Positions 27,342 to 35,830 of a DNA stretch of 64,000 nt are shown here, piece by piece. Under the pieces are notes generated by a model. The model made no database searches, was not told the origin of the DNA, and saw only the letters and a program-made list of their open reading frames with translations. How positions within the stretch are numbered: position 1 is the stretch's first letter; each line of letters starts with the position of its first letter. The position numbers and the translations under genes are program-made. Location: the NCBI RefSeq assembly GCF_900103605.1, contig NZ_FNHY01000005.1, forward strand, positions 1 to 64,000, given 5' to 3'. This DNA comes from Psychrobacillus sp. OK028 (GTDB lineage: Bacteria; Bacillota; Bacilli; Bacillales_A; Planococcaceae).

Positions 27342-27376
27342 CTTTCCTGCTCCTTTGTTTTAAGAATAATCTAAAA

Positions 27377-27393
27377 GTTTAATTTCATTAAAC
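27377..27393. promoter_or_regulatory. Operator 1 of the MFS/XRE intergenic region
   Basis: GTTTAAT-TTC-ATTAAAC is a perfect 7-3-7 palindrome. It begins three bases downstream of the -10 box of the minus-strand MFS promoter, covering the probable transcription start. Confidence 0.75.
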
Positions 27394-27395
27394 AA

Positions 27396-27424
27396 ATAAT
27401 ATCATATCCACCCTTTCAATTCAA
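27396..27424 (-). promoter_or_regulatory. Promoter of the MFS transporter gene
   Basis: On the minus strand TTGAAT and TATTAT are separated by 17 bases, 55 bases before the ATG at 27341. Operator 1 lies immediately downstream. Confidence 0.65.
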
Positions 27425-27430
27425 CAAAAA

Positions 27431-27447
27431 GTTTAATATAATTAAAC
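27431..27447. promoter_or_regulatory. Operator 2, overlapping the -10 box of the XRE regulator
   Basis: GTTTAAT-ATA-ATTAAAC is a perfect 7-3-7 palindrome with the same arms as operator 1, 54 bases from it centre to centre. It contains TATAAT (27437-27442), the likely -10 box of the plus-strand regulator gene, so binding would also repress the regulator. Confidence 0.75.
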
Positions 27448-27468
27448 TATATTAAAGAGGTGAAAAAA

Positions 27469-28698
27469 TTGTCCACATTAGGCGAACGCATTCGAACATT
27501 GCGTAAACTACAAAAAATGACACTTGAAACGTTGGCAGGCACAGAGTTAACAAAGGGAATGCTCAGTTTAATAGAGAACAACAAAGCAAACCCCTCTATG
27601 GAAAGCTTAAACTATATCGCATCACAGTTAGGTGTGGAAGTAACTGAGTTACTGGAAGAAATAAGCGGACAAGAGATACGAGAGGTATTAGATCAAGCAG
27701 AATTACTTCTAAATACAAAGTATGAAGATCTTACGGATGAACGGGAACGTCTGATGAATTTAATTGAACCCTATATACCAAACCTGACTCAAGGGTATGA
27801 GGCAACGCGATTACTCGAAATATACGGAAGATGCTTAGCTTATACATCACCTGATCAGTCGGCCGCTCTTTTGAAAAAGGCGGCAATAATGTATGAAGAT
27901 TTGCACTTGATAACAAAAAGCGCTGACATAGGAAGAAACCTTGCCATTATTCCATTTATGAGTCACGATTATGAGAATGCTTTAAGAATTTTGTTAGAGG
28001 AGCGAAAAAAACTAGAAGCTAACCCGTTATGGATAGATCCATTATCGCGAATCGATTACGACTATTTAGAGTCCGTACTTTATTTTGCTGTTGGTAAAAA
28101 AGAAGATGCAATTCGTGTAATGAACGAAGCGATTCAATATTGCAATGAGCAAAAAATATTTAAACAGATAGACAACCTATATAGATTGGCAGCTGCTCAA
28201 GCAATAATGGACGAGGATGAAAAGAGAAAAGATTATTATTTAAATAAATTGAAAGCCTACAGCGAATTTGCCGAAGATGACGATTCTTCCGCTTTCATCC
28301 ATTTTGCTAATCTTCACTACTTAAATACGTATAAAAAAATGTATATAGAAGCAGATGCTTTATACAAACAATACTCTTTAGATCAAATTAACCTAAAAAT
28401 ATTTACTCCCTATTTCCAATTGGAAAGAGCCAAAACTTTATACGGGTTAGGAAAAGTTAAAGAAGCATTGGAGATATTCGAGGAGGTAAAAATTCCCGAA
28501 GTCACTCACCATCCGATCGATCTATCTATTTTCTATGAAAAGGATGCATATATTGCCTTATGCTACCTAGAGTTAGGTCAAATACAAACAGCAAAAAGGA
28601 TGAGCAAGGTAGCGATGAGGAACGTCGAGGAAATGCCAGGAACACCATATAAAATATTTATCCAAAATACGTACGAACAAATAAGGAGACATTCATAG
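27469..28698 (+). CDS. XRE-family regulator with TPR-like C-terminal region
   Basis: The 409-residue protein has an N-terminal helix-turn-helix (LGERIRTLRKLQKMTLETLA...SLIENNKANPSMESLNYIA, residues about 5-60) and a long helical repeat region up to the C-terminus with TPR-like segments (YLESVLYFAVGKKEDAIRVM; ALCYLELGQIQTAKRM). It resembles regulators that repress a divergent MFS pump. GTG at 27460 lies in the ribosome site AAAGAGG; TTG at 27469 is better spaced. Two palindromic operators lie upstream. The two following genes for membrane proteins may be cotranscribed. Confidence 0.85.
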   Translation: MSTLGERIRTLRKLQKMTLETLAGTELTKGMLSLIENNKANPSMESLNYIASQLGVEVTELLEEISGQEIREVLDQAELLLNTKYEDLTDERERLMNLIEPYIPNLTQGYEATRLLEIYGRCLAYTSPDQSAALLKKAAIMYEDLHLITKSADIGRNLAIIPFMSHDYENALRILLEERKKLEANPLWIDPLSRIDYDYLESVLYFAVGKKEDAIRVMNEAIQYCNEQKIFKQIDNLYRLAAAQAIMDEDEKRKDYYLNKLKAYSEFAEDDDSSAFIHFANLHYLNTYKKMYIEADALYKQYSLDQINLKIFTPYFQLERAKTLYGLGKVKEALEIFEEVKIPEVTHHPIDLSIFYEKDAYIALCYLELGQIQTAKRMSKVAMRNVEEMPGTPYKIFIQNTYEQIRRHS

Positions 28699-28709
28699 GG
28701 GGCGGATTA

Positions 28710-29603
28710 TTGAAGAAGAATTGGTTTTTCGCAATATTAATCATCATCTCTATAAGCTGGATTGCTAATCTAATATATTTTGAACTCCATCAACTAAAAG
28801 AACCTGTCGTGTTAGATTCTTATATTGATATTCAATCTAATGAGTATACCAACTTTTCTTTATTTTATTTGACTAATAGAAGCGAAGTTGTGGAGTTAGA
28901 AACCCTAATTGCCGCAGGATATACCTATAGCAATGAACAAAATTTTTTTCCATGGTTTGGGAATACGACTGCTCAATCGTACAGACAGGAATTTACTCAC
29001 CAATATTTAAAACAAGCAATTTTTACATTTGATGAGGAATCCTTGAAACAATTAGTAAAAGGGATCCAAGCCAATGAACTATACGCTCGATTTACAAATG
29101 GTCAGGTTGTACCTGTCCAAATGGAAGAACTGAATTTCGAACCTCCCCATAATGTAACAAATGTCATTTCGAGCAAAGCATCATTTGGAAGCAACCAAGG
29201 GATCCAAGGAAATATTCTTGAGGCAGCCGAAACTGTTAGGATGAGTGCAATTGACCTACCAGATTCACTATTGAATCAGTTAGAGCTCAAGGTGCAGTTA
29301 CTATCCGACACCTCCTCCGACAGTGCAAATGTTGAAAAAATAATGAGCAAGAACTGGGACGATATTGCCGCTCCACTATACGATGACATAAAATGGCCTT
29401 TAGAAATTCAGAAGGGCGATTCGGTCGGCCTAATATTTCAAGTAAAAGATAGTGATTCTTATGTGAACATTGAAATTGATTGGTCTGGTAGTACAGAATC
29501 CGGAAAAGCCTTTACCCATACTTTCCCTGTACTAATTGAACCGAATCTTTCAAATCAGGATGTGGTTGATATCGTTCAAAAAGCAAGGGGTGAGCTTAGA
29601 TGA
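28710..29603 (+). CDS. Membrane-anchored extracytoplasmic protein of unknown function
   Basis: The 297-residue protein has one N-terminal membrane helix (about 5-22, WFFAILIIISISWIANLIY) and a large outer domain without cysteines. I do not recognise the domain. Start is TTG behind GGGGGCGG, 11 bases after the XRE regulator, and the end overlaps the next gene by four bases (ATGA). The arrangement suggests an operon of regulator, anchored protein and integral membrane protein, with the last two perhaps forming a complex. Confidence 0.7.
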   Translation: MKKNWFFAILIIISISWIANLIYFELHQLKEPVVLDSYIDIQSNEYTNFSLFYLTNRSEVVELETLIAAGYTYSNEQNFFPWFGNTTAQSYRQEFTHQYLKQAIFTFDEESLKQLVKGIQANELYARFTNGQVVPVQMEELNFEPPHNVTNVISSKASFGSNQGIQGNILEAAETVRMSAIDLPDSLLNQLELKVQLLSDTSSDSANVEKIMSKNWDDIAAPLYDDIKWPLEIQKGDSVGLIFQVKDSDSYVNIEIDWSGSTESGKAFTHTFPVLIEPNLSNQDVVDIVQKARGELR

Positions 29604-30163
29604 GACAAGGATTCAAGCAACTCATTATTGGTTTTCTTTTTGTCTTTCTAAAAATACAAATTGTTGTAGATATTCTTCCAGATTTTATTGGCTACATCTT
29701 CATATACAACGGTATTAAGCAAATTGCAACCTTATCCTCTCAATCATATGAAAAGTTAAAAATACTATGTATTGTTTTAGCCATTATATCCGTGCCTAAT
29801 TTCTTCTTGAACGAACAAATGATTCCACAATTCGAATGGCTCGTATACTATCCAAGCTTGCTAAGTCTATTCAAGATAGTGCTTGTTTATTACCTTTTTG
29901 TGTTATTACGTGTTGTTGTTAAATTACTTCCTACGGATGAAGCCCTAAATAGAACGAATCGCATGTTCACCTGGTATATGATCGTAACGCTAGGTACATC
30001 ATTGACCCAATCTTTTTTGATGAACATTCCAATGGATATAAGTATGACATTAATGATTATCGTTATTGGTGCTTCTTTCATCATCGAGATTTCATTTCTT
30101 GTGTACTTACGTAATATACAAAAACAGTTCCCCAAAGATAATATGATAGAGAAATTTGTATAA
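29600..30163 (+). CDS. Integral membrane protein of unknown function
   Basis: The 187-residue protein has about five or six membrane helices. The N-terminal segment (FLKIQIVVDILPDFIGYIFIYNGI) resembles a motif seen in uncharacterised Bacillus membrane proteins (DILPDxIGY). ATG overlaps the stop of the anchored protein. The gene ends just before a palindromic repeat that can act as terminator. Confidence 0.7.
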   Translation: MRQGFKQLIIGFLFVFLKIQIVVDILPDFIGYIFIYNGIKQIATLSSQSYEKLKILCIVLAIISVPNFFLNEQMIPQFEWLVYYPSLLSLFKIVLVYYLFVLLRVVVKLLPTDEALNRTNRMFTWYMIVTLGTSLTQSFLMNIPMDISMTLMIIVIGASFIIEISFLVYLRNIQKQFPKDNMIEKFV

Positions 30164-30165
30164 GA

Positions 30166-30316
30166 AGATCGAACAGACGTTTTGCTATATGATTAAAAAG
30201 TTATTTTTTAGGGATGCTGATGGGTTGTGATGGACGTCACAACCAACCAGCATCCCTTTTTTCAGTAATCTTACAGCGTTTGTCTATCCGTCGCCATCCT
30301 ACACCCCTTAGAAGCT
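30166..30316 (+). repeat. Long near-palindromic dispersed repeat, copy A
   Basis: The outer arms (CAGACGTTTTGCTATATGATTA and TAATCTTACAGCGTTTGTCTATCC) are complementary with mismatches, and the centre is a strong hairpin, GGGATGCTGATGGGTTGTGA with TCACAACCAACCAGCATCCC, followed by TTTTTT. It follows the preceding operon directly and can serve as its terminator. Related to 54016-54188 and to the half copy at 38876. Confidence 0.75.
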
Positions 30317-30408
30317 CCAACTAACTATTAGTTGTGTTGGTAGATAGTAGCACCATTACTATTAGTTCATCAAATTTATTCTTTCCAAAGATTAACGGCA
30401 CAATAACA

Positions 30409-31968
30409 CTAGTCATGATACCTACGATAGTTGTCCAACCAATTCATGAACTTCATCCATGCGTCTTCGAAATCTGGTTGAATACAGGATACTTGTAGCA
30501 AGCCTTTTACGATTAGATAATCGCTTTTATAGTGAAGGTCGTAACCAGACATTCTTGCATCCTCCGCTAAGTAAGGAAATTTTTCCTCTTGCCATGTGAA
30601 GATCATCGGATAATGATTTTCTGCTAGCAATTCTATCCCATGCTTGGACACTTCCTCTTCAATAAATCGCATGCGACTATGCAACAAATTGTACCTTTCT
30701 CCATTTTCATAGGCCTTTAAAGCAACCTCTAAACTATGTAAAAACTGAGAGGGCATTGTAAATGGAATAGCATTATTAACGCTCAATCCTATATCTAAAT
30801 AGGAAGGAATATTACTACTAGATGTAATTTCGGTGTTAGCAAATACAAAAGCTAACCCGCTCATAGTCCCAATAGCTTTCCCACTTACACCAGTGGCAAG
30901 ATATACTCCTTCTAAGTTAAAGGGTAGTGCCCCAAATGAACTTACACAATCCAAACACAGCAATACATTGTAACGGTTACATAATAATTTCATTTCCTCC
31001 AGGCTATTTAACATCCCAGTAGACGTTTCACCATGTACCATTAAGAGCCAACTATAAGCACCTGTAGCAAGCTTTTCTTCGATTAGCGTTAGATTATAGG
31101 GGCTTCCCCATTCGAAAGAAGCAACATCAAAAGATAACTGCCAACGTTCTGCTTGTTTTTCCAACCGTTCACCAAAAGCACCATTCTTAACGATTAAGCC
31201 TCTCTCACCCAAAACGTATATCTGCGCTATCATCGCTTCATTGGCGAGCGTTCCACTACCTAATAGCAAGTGAACGTATGCCGCACCACTCATCGATAAT
31301 AGGTTATCCTTCACTCGCTCTAACATGACCTCAAACTCATGTGTTCGATGGGACAATGGCGGAACTAAGAATGCTTGTTGTATGGCAACAGATTGTTGTA
31401 CGGGCCCAGGATAAAAAGAATATCTCTTTTGTTTAAATCGAGATGCAACGGACTGATCGAAACGATCTCTAGTAAGTACCATTGGGATAAATTTTGCTTC
31501 CTCTGTACCTACTGGATCAGCGAACGGTTCAAAACCAAGCTGATTGTAGAGTTTCTGTTCCCGTACTGTTCCCGATATTACTGCCGCTCCATATCCATTT
31601 TCGTAAGCGTAATCGGATAGAGCGCGAGCTAAGTAATAAAACACTCGACCGTTTCGATGCGCCTTATCAACAGCCATTAATCGTACTTCGCATAACATTC
31701 CGTTTAATGCATCCTTTGGCAGAAATCCCTCCACCGGACCAAGCTTTAAATCTAAAGAAAAAGGACGGGCAGCTCGAAATGCTACCATTCCCGCAAGTTC
31801 TTGGTCCTTCAGGACAATGACATATACATTCTCATGATGAAACGCATCGACCCGCATCCCACTTGGATCCGGCTCGTGTTGTGGAATCTCCTCCACAAAC
31901 GTTTCATAATTTAATCGCGCGATAGCTTCAAATTCTTTTTCTGTTCGTGCAATTTTACACCAATACAT
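30409..31968 (-). CDS. Fusion: GNAT acetyltransferase / class V PLP aminotransferase
   Basis: The 519-residue protein joins two enzymes. Residues 1-170 form a GNAT acyltransferase domain resembling the autoinducer-synthase/N-acyl amino acid synthase branch (NYETFVEEIPQHEP; VDKAHRNGRVFYYLARALS; VREQKLYNQLGFEPF). Residues 183-519 form a fold-type I aminotransferase like serine-glyoxylate or 2-aminoethylphosphonate aminotransferases (YSFYPGPVQQS; LLGSGTLANEAM; D340 in LDCVSSFG; PLP lysine K364 in GVSGKAIGT). The enzyme may make and then acylate an amine; that is inference. It is the last gene of an ABC-2 exporter operon, 15 bases after the permease. Confidence 0.85.
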   Translation of the reverse strand: MYWCKIARTEKEFEAIARLNYETFVEEIPQHEPDPSGMRVDAFHHENVYVIVLKDQELAGMVAFRAARPFSLDLKLGPVEGFLPKDALNGMLCEVRLMAVDKAHRNGRVFYYLARALSDYAYENGYGAAVISGTVREQKLYNQLGFEPFADPVGTEEAKFIPMVLTRDRFDQSVASRFKQKRYSFYPGPVQQSVAIQQAFLVPPLSHRTHEFEVMLERVKDNLLSMSGAAYVHLLLGSGTLANEAMIAQIYVLGERGLIVKNGAFGERLEKQAERWQLSFDVASFEWGSPYNLTLIEEKLATGAYSWLLMVHGETSTGMLNSLEEMKLLCNRYNVLLCLDCVSSFGALPFNLEGVYLATGVSGKAIGTMSGLAFVFANTEITSSSNIPSYLDIGLSVNNAIPFTMPSQFLHSLEVALKAYENGERYNLLHSRMRFIEEEVSKHGIELLAENHYPMIFTWQEEKFPYLAEDARMSGYDLHYKSDYLIVKGLLQVSCIQPDFEDAWMKFMNWLDNYRRYHD

Positions 31969-31983
31969 CCCTATCTCCCCTAT

Positions 31984-33093
31984 CTATTCGCTGGAATGAT
32001 AGCGTTCCGTTCTTTTTTCCAATAAACTAATGCCTACCACTATCAGTACTATTGCAATAACGATCATCATACTTACATACGCCCCAACACTACTTAAAGT
32101 TCCCTCGTAAACCGTCACTCGTTTCATAGATTCCATCGCATAATAGATAGGAGAAATCCATTTCATCGCAAGCAATCCTTCCGACTGCACTATTTCTAGA
32201 GGCCAGTACGCCCCACCAATCATTGCAAAGGCTACCGCTACAAGTGAAATGATAATACTGCTCTGACTTACTGTTTTCACTAATGAAATAACAAAAACAG
32301 AGAATGCCATTACAAGCAATACATAGATAGCAGCTATGATTACTACTTTCCAAAAGCCATCGTACATATTAGTCCCTAACACATATCGGAAAACGAACAG
32401 GACAAGCAGTACTTGAACAAGTCCAATAATATAACTGAAAGACAGATGTCCAAAGTATAATTGGAATCTACTAACTGACGCTAGCTTCAAACGATTCCAT
32501 ACACCCGAGCGCTTATCATCTAAAATAAATTGAACATTAATAGCTACCGTGTAAAAAACAAAAAATAGCATAAAACCGAACAAGCTTTGCAGAGCATTGT
32601 CGTAACGAAAGACTTCTGACTCATCCATCGCCTCTGTTTGTATGAGGAATGCTTGATCATCGTTTAAACTTACTTCTAACTCTGCCCAAGCATCGTCTCC
32701 CCCTGCCTGAATAACTTGCTGTTTAAAACTGTTATCCCTATAAGCCGATTCAACTATTAAAGATAGATTTCTCACCCCATCAGAATCTGATGCAGAATAA
32801 ATAGTATAAGATGTTTCTTTCAATCCAATACCGACCATGCGAATATCTTCTTTTGCCTTTTGTTGTAGCTCTTCTTCTGTAATTTCTAGAAGTGAGTAGC
32901 CTTTTTCTTTCTTTAATCTTTCTAGTACTGCTTGAGTTGTTTCAGAATCGTCCACAGCCACTGCCACACTCATCTTCCCATTACTAGAGCCGCCTACCAC
33001 GGATGCCATCACTAAAGTCATTATCGTCATCATGATTAAAACGATAGGCTTACGTTTTAAATTCAGAAATCTAGCAATCCATATTCCTTTCAT
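31984..33093 (-). CDS. ABC-2 type exporter permease, second subunit
   Basis: The 369-residue permease has one N-terminal helix, a large outer domain (about 40-190) and five or six C-terminal helices typical of ABC-2 exporters of the LnrMN/YhaP-like group. The frame extends upstream, but ATG at 33093 overlaps the stop of the first permease (ATGA) and has AGAGG nine bases upstream. It belongs to a four-gene operon with the ATPase, the other permease and the GNAT-aminotransferase fusion. Confidence 0.85.
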   Translation of the reverse strand: MKGIWIARFLNLKRKPIVLIMMTIMTLVMASVVGGSSNGKMSVAVAVDDSETTQAVLERLKKEKGYSLLEITEEELQQKAKEDIRMVGIGLKETSYTIYSASDSDGVRNLSLIVESAYRDNSFKQQVIQAGGDDAWAELEVSLNDDQAFLIQTEAMDESEVFRYDNALQSLFGFMLFFVFYTVAINVQFILDDKRSGVWNRLKLASVSRFQLYFGHLSFSYIIGLVQVLLVLFVFRYVLGTNMYDGFWKVVIIAAIYVLLVMAFSVFVISLVKTVSQSSIIISLVAVAFAMIGGAYWPLEIVQSEGLLAMKWISPIYYAMESMKRVTVYEGTLSSVGAYVSMMIVIAIVLIVVGISLLEKRTERYHSSE

Positions 33094-34364
33094 TCGGCTA
33101 CACCTCTTCTCGGAAAGAAAACAATGGATAGTAATACACAAACAACCACTAAAACATATATAGCCAACATAAAGGGCCAAATAACTGATAAATCCTGACC
33201 TTTTTGTATAGACAGTATGGCAGACATTGTTGCACCATTGGGAGTAAAATCACCAATTTTCCCGAGCGTTTCGGAAATGTCTCGAATATTAAAGAAAGAT
33301 CCACCAAGGAAAGAAAATACCGTAATAAATAACCCGTTAAATACATTCGCAATACCCTCTGTTTTTGTTCGAAACTGGAGAGTTGTCATTAAGGCTGATA
33401 ATGCACCAACAAATACACTATAGCTAACAATAATAACGACCATTGCTTCTAAACTAATCCATTCTATTCCTAATACAAACATACCAAATAAGAGCATCAT
33501 CACTTGTTGGATAAATGCCACAAATGTTCCCGTAAAGAAAATGGAAAGTGTATATAAAATAGGTGAAACCCCGGCCAGTAAAATACGGTCATATACTTTC
33601 CACTGAACTTCCTGCAGTGCAAAGCCTGCTAGAAAAGCAGGGATATATAATGCAAACATCACTAACATCCCGACTGTGTAGTAAATAGATGCAGGAATCT
33701 TTCGCTCATTTGCCTCTAAAGTCTGCTCTAACTTTTCTACACTAGTGACGTTACTCATGATTTCCTGAGGTGATAAATCTGCCGATAAAAGTGCCGCCGA
33801 TTGTGTATAGCCCGTTTGCCAATCTGTTAGTACAGATTCGATTATAGAAGCACGAATTTCATTATCTTGGTTTAAGTATAAGGATAGGTCTGGAAGGTTA
33901 GTGTTATTAAAGTAGGCCGATTTTACATAATCCAATCGAAAATTAGTAGGAATATTTAGTATGCCATCTATGTTTTCATCCTGCCGTGCAACCTTTAAAT
34001 CAACATACTTTTTATAGTCTACTGCAATATACTTCTTCATTTCATCGGAAGCTAAAATGGTGCCATTCAATAATTCAACCGGATCACTACTTTTAAATTG
34101 AATAAGCATAGCTTCCAAGGGAGGACCATTTACTCCTTCTTGTTCTAAAAATAGCTTAATTGCTTTTTCCTCTTGAGCCCATGATGAATTATCTACAATG
34201 AGCAAATTCGCTTGAATTGCTGCTTCTTCTCCACTATCCATTATGCTCCCTAAAGCATTTGAAAGAATAGTTATTAAAACAAGCGGCATGACTAACAATA
34301 TTATTAACGGTTGTTTATTTCGAATTAGCATTTTCATTTGCTTCGCAATTAAAGTAAACAGCAT
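33090..34364 (-). CDS. ABC-2 type exporter permease, first subunit
   Basis: The protein of about 424 residues has an N-terminal helix, a roughly 200-residue outer domain and C-terminal membrane helices (VGMLVMFALYIPAFLAGFAL and onward) with the ABC-2 signature region (GLFITVFSFLGGSFFNIRDI). The GTG-ATG start region follows AGGGGAG; ATG at 34364 is well spaced. It lies 16 bases after the ATPase gene. Confidence 0.87.
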   Translation of the reverse strand: MLFTLIAKQMKMLIRNKQPLIILLVMPLVLITILSNALGSIMDSGEEAAIQANLLIVDNSSWAQEEKAIKLFLEQEGVNGPPLEAMLIQFKSSDPVELLNGTILASDEMKKYIAVDYKKYVDLKVARQDENIDGILNIPTNFRLDYVKSAYFNNTNLPDLSLYLNQDNEIRASIIESVLTDWQTGYTQSAALLSADLSPQEIMSNVTSVEKLEQTLEANERKIPASIYYTVGMLVMFALYIPAFLAGFALQEVQWKVYDRILLAGVSPILYTLSIFFTGTFVAFIQQVMMLLFGMFVLGIEWISLEAMVVIIVSYSVFVGALSALMTTLQFRTKTEGIANVFNGLFITVFSFLGGSFFNIRDISETLGKIGDFTPNGATMSAILSIQKGQDLSVIWPFMLAIYVLVVVCVLLSIVFFPRRGVAE

Positions 34365-34380
34365 CACCCAATCTCCCCTC

Positions 34381-35310
34381 TTAATCTCTTAGTGCTTTTC
34401 CAGTCAAATGCAAGAACACATCTTCCAGAGATGGCACTTTGACAATCGCAGAGGTAATCACTACATTATTTGCCGCAGCAACCGCAAAAATAGTAGCTAG
34501 TGGCTCTTCACTTTTGGACATCGAAATCGTCAATACCTCTTCCTCTATATGAAGAGTTGCTGTTGGGAACCGTTCTATCAAGGTTTTCTCAAAATTTTCC
34601 GTAAGTAAATTAGCTTTCAATTCAATTGTTTGGTTTTCCGAAACAAGTCCTTTAAGCTCTTCTTTTGTACCATGTGCAATTATTTTCCCTTGATCCATAA
34701 TGTATATTTTGTCACACAGCATTTCTACTTCTTCCATGTAGTGACTGGTATACAAAAGCGTCATCCCCTCTTCCACAAACTGCTTAACGGTTTCTAAAAT
34801 ATAAGCCCTCGATTGAGGATCAATTCCAACAGTTGGCTCATCCATGATTAATATAGAAGGTCTATGTAAAAGCGCAGCCCCAATATTTAGACGGCGTTTC
34901 ATCCCACCTGAAAAGGTTTTAACTATATCCTTTTGTCTATCAGTCAATCCAATTTTCATGAGTACTTCCGTTATCCGTGTTTCCAAAAGTTCACCTTTTA
35001 ATCCATATACTCTACCGAAAAACGCTAGATTCTCTCTTGCAGAAAGCTCTGGATATAGAGCAATCTCTTGTGGAACAACCCCCAATGTTTTACGTAATGG
35101 CTCTGGATTTTTTGCTATGGACTTTTCATTCCACAAGACATCTCCGCTTGTCGGTTGGACCAAAGAAGACAACATAGAAATAGTCGTCGATTTTCCTGCA
35201 CCATTTGGACCTAATAATCCAACCGATTCCCCCGCCAATAGTTCCATATTGATTTCTCTAACAACTTCCTTTGTTTTAAATCTTTTGGAAAGATTAATCG
35301 CTTGAAGCAT
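34381..35310 (-). CDS. ABC transporter ATP-binding protein (exporter, DrrA/LnrL-like)
   Basis: The 309-residue ATPase has Walker A (GPNGAGKST), the Q loop (VPQEIALYPELSA), signature (FSGGMKRRLNIGAAL), Walker B (LIMDEPTVGID) and the H loop (YTSHYMEEVE), plus a C-terminal domain of about 90 residues. It resembles ATPases of antibiotic or lipid exporters. It is the first gene of the four-gene operon; ATG at 35310 has AAGGAG eight bases upstream. Confidence 0.92.
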   Translation of the reverse strand: MLQAINLSKRFKTKEVVREINMELLAGESVGLLGPNGAGKSTTISMLSSLVQPTSGDVLWNEKSIAKNPEPLRKTLGVVPQEIALYPELSARENLAFFGRVYGLKGELLETRITEVLMKIGLTDRQKDIVKTFSGGMKRRLNIGAALLHRPSILIMDEPTVGIDPQSRAYILETVKQFVEEGMTLLYTSHYMEEVEMLCDKIYIMDQGKIIAHGTKEELKGLVSENQTIELKANLLTENFEKTLIERFPTATLHIEEEVLTISMSKSEEPLATIFAVAAANNVVITSAIVKVPSLEDVFLHLTGKALRD

Positions 35311-35446
35311 TCTCACATCTCCTTACAACCTAGTTAAATCGATTATAGCAAACTACTACATTAGTTTATGTTAAAATATTTTTAATATTTAGCCTTCATT
35401 AGAAATTAACTGTTGTTTTCCAAGAAGATATGCTGTTGATTGTAGC

Positions 35447-35612
35447 GAAGGTCGGACGCTTTCCGCGGGCACGGCTTCAATCTCCTCGTCACTTCGAAAA
35501 CATATGCTCCTGCGGTTACTCGTCGCAAAGACTTTAGCCAAACAAAGTTCGACCAAAATCTTTCCTGCGGGGCTTTCAGCTCGTGCTGTTCCCGCAGGAG
35601 TCGCTGCCTTTC
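35447..35612 (+). repeat. GC-rich dispersed repeat, long copy 3
   Basis: It contains GTCGGACGCTTTCCGCGGGC, ACGGCTTCAATCTCCTCGTC, CTTTCCTGCGGGGCTTTCAG and CCCGCAGGAGTCGCTGCC. It is the longer form of the repeat, with an inserted middle segment shared with the copy at 54489-54660. Confidence 0.75.
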
Positions 35613-35787
35613 ACTCCAATCCACTACGACCTCTTCCAAAACTAATGTCCAATAGGTAAATATAAATGCAAAAGATAGGCATTTTTTATTCAATAAAACT
35701 TCTTAATCAAAAAATCTTTTATTTTTCAGTGGCCTCGGACGCTTTCCGTGGGCACAGGACTTTTTTTAAATTTTTCTAATTCTCCAC
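35613..35787. other. Gene-free stretch with a repeat fragment
   Basis: This AT-rich stretch contains a short fragment of the GC-rich repeat (CGGACGCTTTCCGTGGGCAC at 35737-35756) and no credible gene. The 95-codon open frame on the minus strand at 35406-35693 is made of repeat sequence. Confidence 0.6.
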
Positions 35788-35824
35788 ATAAAAAAAGCCA
35801 TCCTTTGAAAGGATAGCTTTTCTC
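35788..35824 (-). terminator. Terminator of the TcyP-like symporter gene
   Basis: On the minus strand AAGCTATCCTTT and AAAGGATGGCTT form a stem followed by six T residues, just beyond the stop at 35831. Confidence 0.8.
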
Positions 35825-35830
35825 ATTATA

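Noticed and set aside
35406-35693. 95-codon open frame on the minus strand
   Set aside because: Composed mainly of the long GC-rich repeat; no homologous reading in the copy at 54489.
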